NCBI RefSeq assembly: GCF_000316035.1
Contig: NZ_ANHX01000004.1
Location: 354,502-418,501 of the forward strand
Source of the DNA: Paenibacillus sp. PAMC 26794
GTDB lineage: Bacteria > Bacillota > Bacilli > Paenibacillales > Paenibacillaceae
Reading direction: 5' to 3'
Length of the DNA: 64,000 nt
Positions 44,024 through 52,099 of the stretch are shown here, piece by piece. Position 1 is the stretch's first letter. Each line of letters opens with the position of its first letter. A program made the translations under genes and the position numbers. The notes beneath the pieces are model-generated. The model ran no database searches and was not told the DNA's origin. It saw only the letters and a list, made by a program, of their open reading frames with translations.

Positions 44024-46230
44024 TTGGGCACCAGCTAGGCGGACGCTATGAAGTGATTGAGCGTGTCGGCGGTGGCGGCATGGCTCTTGTGTACAAAGCC
44101 CAGGATCTTCTGTTGAACCGGAATGTAGCGATCAAAGTCCTTAGACAACAGTTTGTGCATGACGAAGAGTTTATTCGCCGTTTCCGCAGGGAAGCACAGT
44201 CGGCAGCATCGCTGTCTCATCCGAATGTAGTTAGCATTTATGACGTGGGGCAGGAAGATGACGTTCATTATATTGTCATGGAGTACGTGGAAGGCAAAAA
44301 CCTGAATGAAATTATCAAAGAACGTGCCCCTCTGCAGGTGGACGAATCGGTGCGAATCGCTTCCCAGATTGCAGATGCTCTTGATCATGCACATCATAAT
44401 CAAATCATTCATCGGGATATCAAACCCCACAATATATTAATTGGCCGGAATGGCCGCGTGAAAGTCACGGATTTCGGGATTGCCCGTGCCGTTACATCTA
44501 CAACGATTACGCAGACGGGTTCCGTAGTTGGTTCTGTACATTACTTCTCACCGGAGCATGCCAAAGGCATCGTTACTGGTGAAAAATCGGACTTATATTC
44601 TCTTGGGATCGTACTTTACCAAATGCTTACCGGGCAACTTCCGTTTCTGGGTGAAAGTCCAATCAGTGTGGCATTGAAGCATTTGCAGGAAGAGTTCGAT
44701 GAACCACGCAAATTCAATCCATTGATTCCGCAAAGTGTGGAAAATGTCATCTTAAAATCCATGCGTAAAAATCCGCAGGAACGTTATCAGTCGGCTAAAG
44801 AAATGCAGACCGATCTGGAAACTTGCCTGATGCCGGAGAGACGTAATGAAACGAAGATTGATTTTCCGGATGAAGATGATATAGACCAGACTCGCGTTAT
44901 GCCAGCCATCAAGCCTGAACCGCGCGGAGTTACATCGACGGGTGCGGTGCCAGTGATGGAGTCTAACGAAGAAACTGGCAAGGGTAAGGCAAAATCCAAG
45001 AGCTGGAAGAAGCCAGCACTACTCATTTCATTAACCGTTCTTATTCTAATCGCCATGGTGGGCGTTGTATGGTATGTCAAGGGTATGTTGGTTGTACCTG
45101 AAGTAACCGTGCCTAACGTGATCACCCAGACAGAAGAAAAAGCTCGGGAAATGCTTGAGGAGAAAGGACTCGTCGTCAGTGATGAGGTCATCCGTCTGTA
45201 CCAGGAAGGTGTCGAACCCGGTATCGTCTATGAACAGAGCAGAAAAGAAGGCGATGTTGTCAAAGAAGGTTCGGAGGTCCAGATTAGTGTTGGTGCAGAA
45301 AAAGAACTGGTGAAGATGATTGATGTCAAACAAGAAACTTATGATGAGGCTGTCAAGAAGTTGACTGCGCTTGGCATTAAGGAAGATCAGATTCAGCGGA
45401 AAGATGACTTCTCCAATGATGTGGCTTCAGGTTCTGTTATTTCCCAGACGCCGGGTGTGAATGAGGAATTCGATCCTGTGACAGTTCAGATTGAGTTGAC
45501 CGTAAGTAAAGGCACTGAAACGGTCAAAATGCCTGATCTGAAAGATCTTACCCGCAGTGAAGCCGAAAAAAAACTTAAATCAGCTGGACTTGTGCTTGCT
45601 CAGGTGCAGGAAGAATCAAGTTATACGGTGGACCAGGGCAAAGTGACGCAGCAATGGCCTGTGGAAGCGGGCGCCGATGTGAGTCCTGGCGATAAGATTA
45701 CAATCTTTATCAGTACAGGGTATCCGCCCGAAGCGCTGGAATATCCTTTTAATATCAATGTTTCACCCAAAGAAGAGGGCAAAAACAGTAAAATCCGTAT
45801 CACATATGAAGACGCGCGTGGCAAGAATCAGGAATGGGGAACACGCACCGTGAACTCAACCCAGACCTTAACCATTCCACTTGTGCTCGCTCCAAATGAA
45901 AATGGGGCTGTGTCCGTGTATCGTGATGGACAGTTCCTGGATACGTATCTTGTCTCCTACAGTGAAGCCAAAAACGGAACAGTAAATGTACCTTCCATTG
46001 ACCCGGAACAAAGCACCCAGACGCCGCCAGAAAATGAGCCTGATCCAGGTGAAGGTAGCGTTGATGAGGGCAGTGTTGACCCCAGTCAGGAAGGTGAACC
46101 TGAGTCCACACCGGCAGACGGTGAGGGTGACAGCGTAGATGAAGACACTTCTGCCATGAATAATGGTAAAGGACACGGCAAGGAAAAAGAGAAGAAAAAG
46201 GAAGTCATTAACGCATCAAGCCGTCCATAA
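44020..46230 (+). CDS. prkC: PASTA-domain Ser/Thr protein kinase PrkC with extra C-terminal domain
   Basis: 736 aa membrane kinase that senses muropeptides or lipid II and phosphorylates many targets; in B. subtilis it triggers spore germination. The kinase domain (about 11-270) has a glycine loop GGGGMALVYKA, AIKVLR, HRDIKPHN near 134 and TDFGIAR near 152. A membrane helix lies near 333-355. Three PASTA domains follow (about 360-570). Then comes a further domain of about 85 residues (PFNINVSPKEEGKNSKIRI to VYRDGQFLDTYLVSY), Ig-like in pattern, and an acidic Pro/Glu/Ser tail with a Lys-rich end. B. subtilis PrkC is 648 aa, so the tail is extra. Confidence 0.94.
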   Translation: MIGHQLGGRYEVIERVGGGGMALVYKAQDLLLNRNVAIKVLRQQFVHDEEFIRRFRREAQSAASLSHPNVVSIYDVGQEDDVHYIVMEYVEGKNLNEIIKERAPLQVDESVRIASQIADALDHAHHNQIIHRDIKPHNILIGRNGRVKVTDFGIARAVTSTTITQTGSVVGSVHYFSPEHAKGIVTGEKSDLYSLGIVLYQMLTGQLPFLGESPISVALKHLQEEFDEPRKFNPLIPQSVENVILKSMRKNPQERYQSAKEMQTDLETCLMPERRNETKIDFPDEDDIDQTRVMPAIKPEPRGVTSTGAVPVMESNEETGKGKAKSKSWKKPALLISLTVLILIAMVGVVWYVKGMLVVPEVTVPNVITQTEEKAREMLEEKGLVVSDEVIRLYQEGVEPGIVYEQSRKEGDVVKEGSEVQISVGAEKELVKMIDVKQETYDEAVKKLTALGIKEDQIQRKDDFSNDVASGSVISQTPGVNEEFDPVTVQIELTVSKGTETVKMPDLKDLTRSEAEKKLKSAGLVLAQVQEESSYTVDQGKVTQQWPVEAGADVSPGDKITIFISTGYPPEALEYPFNINVSPKEEGKNSKIRITYEDARGKNQEWGTRTVNSTQTLTIPLVLAPNENGAVSVYRDGQFLDTYLVSYSEAKNGTVNVPSIDPEQSTQTPPENEPDPGEGSVDEGSVDPSQEGEPESTPADGEGDSVDEDTSAMNNGKGHGKEKEKKKEVINASSRP

Positions 46231-46291
46231 GGGCGGCTTATGCTGGCGTCTGGAGTAAATGAACCACCATCTAAAGGAGGGCGACGGAGCT

Positions 46292-47200
46292 ATGCCAGAA
46301 GGTATCATCGTTAAAGCGCTAAGCGGTTACTATTATGTCATGCCAGTGGAAGACAACGGGGTTCCTTCGGTTGAAGGTTCCGCCGTTCAATGTCGAGCCA
46401 GAGGTATCTTCAGAAAGCGGGGAACATCACCGCTTGTAGGTGATCGCGTCAGCTACATGTTGACTGAGAACGGAGAAGGAACGGTTGATGAAATTCGGAA
46501 GCGTGAGACGGAACTTATCCGTCCTCCTGTAGCCAATGTAAGTTTGGCTGTTCTCGTGTTCTCTGTGAAGGAACCGGATATGAACCTGAACCTGTTGGAC
46601 AAGTTCCTTGTTCACATCGAGCAGGCGGGGCTGGATGCACTCATTGTGTTGACCAAACTGGATTTGGCTGATCCAGCCAAAGACACTGTTGCTGAAGTGA
46701 AAGCATTGTATGAACAGGTTGGTTATGAAGTGATCTCCACAAGTTCACGTACCGGTGAAGGCAGTGAATTGCTCAGAGACCGTCTGGCTGGTAAGATCAG
46801 CGTATTCTCCGGACAATCCGGTGTAGGCAAGTCTTCGATGTTAAATGCATTGATGCCGGGCCTGACGCTGGAGACAAATGCGATCAGCATGCGTCTAGGA
46901 CGAGGGAAACACACCACCAGGCACGTGGAGCTTATTCCGTTGGATAATGGTGGATTTGTTGCGGATACGCCAGGATTCAGCCAACTGGACTTTCTGGAGA
47001 TCGGTGTGGAGGAACTCTCCACTTGTTTCCGGGAATTCGCCCAGTTTGCAGATCAGTGCAAATTCCGAGGTTGTACCCATACACATGAACCAGGCTGTCG
47101 TGTGCTTGCGGCCAAGGAGGAAGGTCTGATCTCCGAAAGCCGATATCAGCACTATGTGCTGTTCCTGACCGAAATGAAAGATAAGAAGCGGAGGTATTAA
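46292..47200 (+). CDS. rsgA: Ribosome small subunit-dependent GTPase RsgA (YloQ/CpgA)
   Basis: 302 aa circularly permuted GTPase acting late in 30S maturation. An N-terminal OB-fold (about 1-70) is followed by the permuted G motifs: G4 LTKLDL near 115, G1 GQSGVGKSS near 173 and G3 DTPGF near 225, then the zinc knuckle with cysteines in [14 protein letters not shown] near 262. ATG at 46292 gives the usual N-terminus [16 protein letters not shown]; the binding site GGAGGG lies somewhat upstream. rpe follows after one base. Confidence 0.95.
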   Translation: MPEGIIVKALSGYYYVMPVEDNGVPSVEGSAVQCRARGIFRKRGTSPLVGDRVSYMLTENGEGTVDEIRKRETELIRPPVANVSLAVLVFSVKEPDMNLNLLDKFLVHIEQAGLDALIVLTKLDLADPAKDTVAEVKALYEQVGYEVISTSSRTGEGSELLRDRLAGKISVFSGQSGVGKSSMLNALMPGLTLETNAISMRLGRGKHTTRHVELIPLDNGGFVADTPGFSQLDFLEIGVEELSTCFREFAQFADQCKFRGCTHTHEPGCRVLAAKEEGLISESRYQHYVLFLTEMKDKKRRY

Positions 47201-47201
47201 C

Positions 47202-47861
47202 ATGATTAAAATTGCCCCATCGATATTATCAGCTGATTTTGCCCGCCTTGGTGCGGAAGTTGCAGAAGCCCAAGCTGCAGGAGGAGACTGGATTCATGTT
47301 GACGTTATGGACGGTCATTTCGTCCCTAATATTACGCTTGGACCTGCGATTGTGAAAGCAATCGCTCCACATACAAGCTTGCCGCTCGATGTGCATTTGA
47401 TGATTGAGAATCCTGAGCGTTATGTTGAGGAATTTGCCAAAGCGGGTGCAGCGGTAATTACCGTTCATGCTGAGGCTTGTGTGCATTTACACCGCGTTAT
47501 TCATCTAATTAAGGAGCAAGGAGTGAAGGCAGGAGTTGCCCTTAATCCAGGAACGCCAGCGTCTGCCATTCTCGAAGTTCTGGATGATGTGGACATGGTT
47601 CTTGTTATGACGGTCAATCCTGGATTTGGCGGACAGGCTTTCATCTCGGGTACCATGAACAAAATCAAACAGATTCGTACCTGGTTGAACGAAAAGGGAC
47701 GCCATGATGTACATATCGAAGTAGATGGCGGGATTGCAGCCGATACAGCTCCACTTGTAGTGGAAGCTGGAGCGGATGTGCTCGTTGCTGGGAGTGCCGT
47801 ATTTGGCCGTGAGGATCGCGCTGCCGCGATTACTGAAATTCGCCGTAGCTACGGAGGCTGA
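47202..47861 (+). CDS. rpe: Ribulose-phosphate 3-epimerase
   Basis: 219 aa TIM-barrel enzyme of the pentose phosphate pathway, interconverting ribulose-5-phosphate and xylulose-5-phosphate. Motifs: [30 protein letters not shown] near 33 (metal His/Asp), [10 protein letters not shown] near 65, [10 protein letters not shown] near 140 and VDGGI near 175. Start one base after the rsgA stop, with GGAGGTATTAAC in the rsgA end serving as binding site. Same neighbours as in B. subtilis. Confidence 0.97.
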   Translation: MIKIAPSILSADFARLGAEVAEAQAAGGDWIHVDVMDGHFVPNITLGPAIVKAIAPHTSLPLDVHLMIENPERYVEEFAKAGAAVITVHAEACVHLHRVIHLIKEQGVKAGVALNPGTPASAILEVLDDVDMVLVMTVNPGFGGQAFISGTMNKIKQIRTWLNEKGRHDVHIEVDGGIAADTAPLVVEAGADVLVAGSAVFGREDRAAAITEIRRSYGG

Positions 47862-47864
47862 TCT

Positions 47865-48116
47865 ATGACCCTCAAGGAGACACTGTGGACGATGGCTGCG
47901 AGTCTCGTGACGGGACTTGTGCTTGCTTTGTTTGCGGTTATTCAATCCCCGTTTAATGCCATTACGTCATTAATCGGGGTAGGCGTTGTTATTATGTATT
48001 TCCGCAAATTTGATCGTACCGGACATCGGGTTACTTTTGTCATATTCGGCATACTGTATTATTTACTGAGTGTTTTCATGATCGCTGCCTATCAATATAT
48101 TCCTTCCCAAACGTAA
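47865..48116 (+). CDS. Small membrane protein of unknown function
   Basis: 83 aa with three hydrophobic segments (about 8-28, 31-46 and 57-77) and a short charged link RKFDRTGHR. I do not recognise a family. It starts three bases after the rpe stop and is followed by a terminator, so it belongs to the rpe transcript. It lies where B. subtilis has thiN, which it does not resemble. Confidence 0.75.
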   Translation: MTLKETLWTMAASLVTGLVLALFAVIQSPFNAITSLIGVGVVIMYFRKFDRTGHRVTFVIFGILYYLLSVFMIAAYQYIPSQT

Positions 48117-48175
48117 ATGACCTGATCTTCTGGCTTGTCATTGTGGAATAGGGATCGAAGGTTCCGCATAAATAT

Positions 48176-48210
48176 GGTTACATGAGCAGGTTTCTCATGT
48201 AGCCTTTTTT
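48176..48210 (+). terminator. Terminator of the rsgA-rpe group
   Basis: GGTTACATGAG / CTCATGTAGCC stem (one G-T pair), 7-base loop, six T. Confidence 0.92.
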
Positions 48211-48283
48211 GTCGTGTTTGAGGTAAAGAAGGCCTGAAGCATAGGATACGGCGGACGCATGAGCATGATGGGGAGGGTGAATT

Positions 48284-48364
48284 ATGAAATTTTACACATT
48301 CAAACTGCCGAAGTTTTTGGGAGGGTTTGTAAAGGCGATTCTTAATACGTTTCAAAAGCACTGA
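48284..48364 (+). CDS. spoVM: Stage V sporulation protein M, 26 aa
   Basis: A 26-residue peptide, MKFYTFKLPKFLGGFVKAIL then NTFQKH, almost matching B. subtilis SpoVM in length and sequence (including KLPKFLGG and the Pro at position 9). SpoVM is an amphipathic helix that recognises the positive curvature of the forespore membrane and anchors SpoIVA, starting spore coat assembly. GGGAGGGTG precedes the ATG by the proper distance. Position between rpe and rpmB matches B. subtilis. A CATAGGAT at about 48238-48245 might be part of a sporulation sigma promoter, but this is weak. Confidence 0.95.
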   Translation: MKFYTFKLPKFLGGFVKAILNTFQKH

Positions 48365-48467
48365 TCCGATTGATAAGGTAACAGGGAATACCGCCGCTTT
48401 GGCTCAGGCTTATCTGGAATTCGTACCTGCGAAGCGCCATGCGGCGGCCATTCACATGTTAATGAGC

Positions 48468-48494
48468 GTATTCAAGAATCCCTTTTTTGAATAC
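48468..48494. terminator. Weak hairpin after spoVM
   Basis: GTATTCAA / TTGAATAC 8-base stem, 11-base loop with T-rich 3' side; a possible spoVM terminator. Confidence 0.35.
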
Positions 48495-48495
48495 C

Positions 48496-48528
48496 AAAAA
48501 AGCACCTGCAAGGAACAAGGTGCTTTTT
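48496..48528 (-). terminator. Terminator of rpmB
   Basis: AAAAAGCACCT / AGGTGCTTTTT stem, with T-run on the minus strand 3' of rpmB. Confidence 0.9.
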
Positions 48529-48558
48529 GCTTACCCGATTTATAGTAGCTTTGCGTGA

Positions 48559-48747
48559 TTATACGCGAGTCACTTTACCGGCTTTCAGTGCACGGGTGCT
48601 TACGTATACACGTTTTGGTTTGCCGTCAACGAGAATGCGGACCTTCTGAACGTTTACGCCCCAAGTACGACGGTTACGGTTGTTAGCGTGGGATACGTGG
48701 TTACCGGTGCCCGGTTTCTTACCTGTCACATAACATTTGCGAGACAT
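48559..48747 (-). CDS. rpmB: 50S ribosomal protein L28
   Basis: 62 aa ribosomal protein: [16 protein letters not shown], then [16 protein letters not shown] and a basic C-terminus, closely similar to B. subtilis RpmB. A single Cys is kept at position 5; the other zinc-binding cysteines of the C-plus form are absent. It is a single-gene unit on the minus strand with its own promoter and terminator. ATAGGAGGTGTAATCT precedes the start. Confidence 0.97.
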   Translation of the reverse strand: MSRKCYVTGKKPGTGNHVSHANNRNRRTWGVNVQKVRILVDGKPKRVYVSTRALKAGKVTRV

Positions 48748-48918
48748 AGATTACACCTCCTATCCTAAAATAACCAGTTGCCTTCAGAAACGAAAAGTCA
48801 TTCCATAAGGACTAAATTGTTCTTCCTGATCATAAAGATCAGGTTTCAGTAGCTAATGGCGTTGTTTAAGCCGGCATGAACCGGATCATTTCCATTACTT
48901 AACCTGCATAAAACAATA
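48748..48918 (-). promoter_or_regulatory. rpmB leader with a hairpin
   Basis: About 170 nt of leader with CCTGATC (48825-48831) / GATCAGG (48837-48843), a 7-base stem with a 5-base loop and no T-run. A ribosomal-protein regulatory role is possible but no known L28 leader fold was recognised. Confidence 0.35.
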
Positions 48919-48925
48919 CTTGAAT

Positions 48926-48955
48926 ATAATATCATAATTAAAAAAGCTTCGTCAA
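48926..48955 (-). promoter_or_regulatory. Promoter of rpmB
   Basis: On the minus strand TTGACG, an 18-base spacer and TATTAT. Confidence 0.72.
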
Positions 48956-49015
48956 CTGATCCAAAAACTTTATTTATTTCTCCTGTCTAATATAGTACAA
49001 TGTTGAGTAGTCCAT

Positions 49016-49323
49016 AATACAGTGGTGAACAGGCTGTTGCCGCGAGGAAGTCGGAGAATAAACCGTACTTAGAGGTCGGTGGTCTGCTTTTTTGGCAACG
49101 CTGTGAGCTGCGGCATTCCATCATTGGCACCAGTCTCCATGCGGCATTCATGCCGGCTCTTGATACCGGTGCATATCCGTATGCCCCGAAGTTAGGGGTG
49201 CAGAGAGTGCAGGATATTGGTAGCCCGGCCGCCCAGACCGTTAATCCGGCTGACATGTTGTATTGTATGCCTGTGCCGGACAAGGTATGGACGAAGAATA
49301 ACGCAGTCCGCGTTAGCGCATGA
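49016..49323 (+). other. Start-less open frame upstream of fakA
   Basis: About 100 codons are open on the plus strand from just after a TAA near 49015 to a TGA at about 49321-49323, with no early ATG, GTG or TTG in frame. The translation (for example SIIGTSLHAAFMPALDTG and VNPADMLYCMPVPDKVW) looks protein-like but matches nothing I know. The opposite strand is also open. It could be a decayed gene, an untranslated fakA leader, or chance. B. subtilis has yloU here. No known RNA element was recognised; GTTGCC / GGCAAC pairing is present. Confidence 0.3.
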
Positions 49324-49385
49324 ACAGACCAGACACATCTTGGTGCAAGGTGTTCGTGTATCAAGCTAGGAAGGGGAATTCTCAC

Positions 49386-51197
49386 TTGAGTATACGTTCT
49401 TTAAATGGAACAGATTTCACCGCAATGGTACTTGCCGGAGCGGAACAACTTGGACAGCATGCAGAGCACGTCAATTCCCTGAATGTTTTCCCTGTGCCGG
49501 ATGGTGACACGGGAACGAACATGAATTTGACAATGAGTGCAGGAGTCGCAGAGATTAAAAGAAAAAGTTCTGCCTCCATCGGCGAAGCTGCCGGTATTCT
49601 ATCGAAAGGCCTGCTTATGGGCGCACGGGGGAATTCAGGAGTTATTCTGTCGCAATTGTTCCGTGGTTTTAGTCGTTCAGCTGCTCCCTATGAGGAACTG
49701 AATACGCTCCAATTTGCAGCAGCCCTGCAGAACGGTGTTGACGCAGCTTACAAAGCAGTCGTAAAGCCCGTTGAAGGGACCATTCTTACCGTAGCCAAGG
49801 AAGCGGCGAAACATGCCAACTACTACGCAAGACGGACGAATGATATTACTGAATTAATGAATGAAGTTTTGTTGAAAGCAAAAGAAGCACTGGCAATGAC
49901 TCCAGAATTACTGCCTGTACTGAAACAGGTTGGTGTTGTGGATTCAGGTGGTCAGGGGCTTGTATATATCTACGAGGGCTTTATGGAAGTATTGCTGCAA
50001 AGTGACGGAGGGAGTCGTACTTCGCTGAACAAAGAAGTAACCCCATCCGTGGCAGCATTTGCTTTGAAACCGGCTGCACCGACAGAAGTGGATATCAATA
50101 AGCCTGCACAGCAGCAGGTGATTGCACCGGAGATGCCATTGTCTGCTCAGGCGAGATTGGAAACGGAAGATATTGAATTCCTGTATGATATGGAATTTTT
50201 CATTAATCGTGAGCTTGGAGAGAACGCAGGAGTGGCATTTGATGATGAAGCATTCCGGAAAGCGTTGTCAGTTAATGGGGATTCGATCATTATCATTGCC
50301 GATGATGAAGTCATCAAAGTTCATGTCCATTCCAAGACACCAGGCGATGTATTAAACCTGGCACTGCATTATGGTGAGATTACACAGATTCATATTCTCA
50401 ATATGCGTGAACAGCATCGGGATCTCCTGACAGCAGGCATGGACATTGCTCCATCACCTGAATTGTTTGCAGAGATTCCACCTGAGGCAGCGCGCAGTAT
50501 GGAAGAGGCTGTGCTTCCTGCAGATGAGATGGCACCGTATGGTTTTATTGCGGTATCCTCCGGTGACGGTATTGCAGAGATTTTCCAAAGTCTTGGCGTT
50601 GATGTTGTTCTGTCCGGTGGACAGACGATGAATCCGAGTACTGAGGATTTTGTGAAAGCCGTTCGTTCCATTGCTGCGGAGCAGGTATTTATACTCCCGA
50701 ATAACTCGAATATTGTACTGGCTGCGGAGCAGGCTCGTGAATTGCTTGAAGATGAGCGCCGAATTACGGTTATTCCAAGCAAGACCATTCCACAGGGAAT
50801 GGCTGCTGCCTTTGCTTTCCAGGAAGATGAGTCTGCAGAAACGAACCGTGACCAAATGTTGGAGGCCATCAGCCGGGTACAGTCCGGTCAAGTGACTCAT
50901 GCGGTTCGTGATACACAATATGATGAATTAGATATTAAGGCGGGGCACTATATCGGTATTCATAACTCCAAAATTGTAGCGACGGATGAAACCATGCTTC
51001 AAGCATGTGAAGGTCTGCTCAAACAGATGATGGAGAGTGGAGATGAAGTGGTGACAATCCTTGAAGGGGACGAAGCTGACCCTGAGGTTACTGCTGCCCT
51101 CGCTGCATGGCTTGAAGAACAGTATCCGGATGCTGAGGTAGAGGTACATCTTGGAGGACAGCCGGTGTATTATTATCTGTTCTCCGTAGAGTCTTAA
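49386..51197 (+). CDS. fakA: Fatty acid kinase catalytic subunit FakA (YloV), TTG start
   Basis: 603 aa. It phosphorylates fatty acids bound to a FakB (DegV) protein, allowing exogenous fatty acids to enter phospholipid synthesis. An N-terminal DAK2-type kinase domain (NVFPVPDGDTGTNMN near residue 33, MGARGNSGVILSQLFRG near 76) is followed by a FakB-binding middle and a DegV-like C-terminal part. Start chosen at the TTG at 49386 (giving SIRSLNGTDF, as in B. subtilis) because GGAAGGGG lies just upstream; an ATG at 49320 would add 22 residues. The FakB candidate follows after 28 bases. Confidence 0.93.
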   Translation: MSIRSLNGTDFTAMVLAGAEQLGQHAEHVNSLNVFPVPDGDTGTNMNLTMSAGVAEIKRKSSASIGEAAGILSKGLLMGARGNSGVILSQLFRGFSRSAAPYEELNTLQFAAALQNGVDAAYKAVVKPVEGTILTVAKEAAKHANYYARRTNDITELMNEVLLKAKEALAMTPELLPVLKQVGVVDSGGQGLVYIYEGFMEVLLQSDGGSRTSLNKEVTPSVAAFALKPAAPTEVDINKPAQQQVIAPEMPLSAQARLETEDIEFLYDMEFFINRELGENAGVAFDDEAFRKALSVNGDSIIIIADDEVIKVHVHSKTPGDVLNLALHYGEITQIHILNMREQHRDLLTAGMDIAPSPELFAEIPPEAARSMEEAVLPADEMAPYGFIAVSSGDGIAEIFQSLGVDVVLSGGQTMNPSTEDFVKAVRSIAAEQVFILPNNSNIVLAAEQARELLEDERRITVIPSKTIPQGMAAAFAFQEDESAETNRDQMLEAISRVQSGQVTHAVRDTQYDELDIKAGHYIGIHNSKIVATDETMLQACEGLLKQMMESGDEVVTILEGDEADPEVTAALAAWLEEQYPDAEVEVHLGGQPVYYYLFSVES

Positions 51198-51225
51198 TAG
51201 CACTCTAGCGAAGAGGAGGAGAGTC

Positions 51226-52089
51226 ATGAGCCACAAGGTTGCGATTGTAACAGACAGTACGGCGGATATTCCCGAAGAACTCATTCGCAAATACGGGATT
51301 CACATTGTTCCGCTGCGCCTTCTGTTCGGTGAAGAGACCTATGCAGATGGCGTTGATCTGACTTCGGAACAGTTCTACGAAAAGTTGAAGAAGGTATCGG
51401 TGTTGCCTACAACTTCACAGCCATCTCCAACCGATTTCATGAATGTGTACCAATCACTTCTTGATGAGAACCCGGAACGCCCGATTGTATCGATCCACCT
51501 GTCATCCGGCATGAGTGGTACCTATCAATCGGCCATGCTTGGCAAGTCTTTGCTGGAGCGTGAGGGTGACATCACCGTGCTGGATTCGAAGTCAGCATCG
51601 TATGGATACGGTCTAATGGTGGTACAGGCTGCTGAACTTGCCGAACAGGGCAAGTCAGCAGTCGAAATCGCTGCGGCTATTGAAGGGATGCAAAAATCTC
51701 GTAAATTGTTCTTTCTCGTGGATACCCTTGAGTATCTGCAAAAAGGCGGCCGGATTGGCAAAGCTTCAGCCATCTTGGGAACGTTGCTTAACATTAAGCC
51801 GATCCTGTCTATTGATGAAGAAGGCGTTATCTACGCAGTTGAGAAAGTCAGAGGTCATAAAAAAGCAATGGCACGCATTATTGAGCTGTTCCAGAAGGAT
51901 CTTGCAGGCAAACGGGTGAACCTGGCTGTAGGTCATACCGCTGACCCGGGATCAGCGATCGCTTGTGCAGAGCAGCTGCGTGGTCATTTTACACTGAATG
52001 AAGTGGTCTATACCAATATTGGAGCCGTTGTAGGCAGCCATGTTGGACCTGGTGTCATTGCGATCTTTATGTGGCCTGTTCCGGAATGA
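51226..52089 (+). CDS. DegV-family fatty acid-binding protein (FakB)
   Basis: 287 aa carrier that holds a fatty acid for FakA. The family motifs are VTDSTADIPEELI near residue 8, TSQPSPTDF near 64, SIHLSSGMSGTYQSA near 91 and LEYLQKGGRIGKA near 165, ending with GPGVIAI. Direct linkage to fakA supports a role as its partner. AAGAGGAGGAGAGTC precedes the ATG. recG begins ten bases after the stop. Confidence 0.93.
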   Translation: MSHKVAIVTDSTADIPEELIRKYGIHIVPLRLLFGEETYADGVDLTSEQFYEKLKKVSVLPTTSQPSPTDFMNVYQSLLDENPERPIVSIHLSSGMSGTYQSAMLGKSLLEREGDITVLDSKSASYGYGLMVVQAAELAEQGKSAVEIAAAIEGMQKSRKLFFLVDTLEYLQKGGRIGKASAILGTLLNIKPILSIDEEGVIYAVEKVRGHKKAMARIIELFQKDLAGKRVNLAVGHTADPGSAIACAEQLRGHFTLNEVVYTNIGAVVGSHVGPGVIAIFMWPVPE

Positions 52090-52099
52090 GGGATTAGAC

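Noticed and set aside
49016..49323. T-box or other riboswitch before fakA
   Set aside because: No T-box consensus (AGGGTGG-ACCGCG) or other riboswitch signature could be found.
48987..49385. 132-codon minus-strand ORF upstream of fakA
   Set aside because: No ribosome binding site, no recognisable product, and it is antisense to the fakA leader and start.
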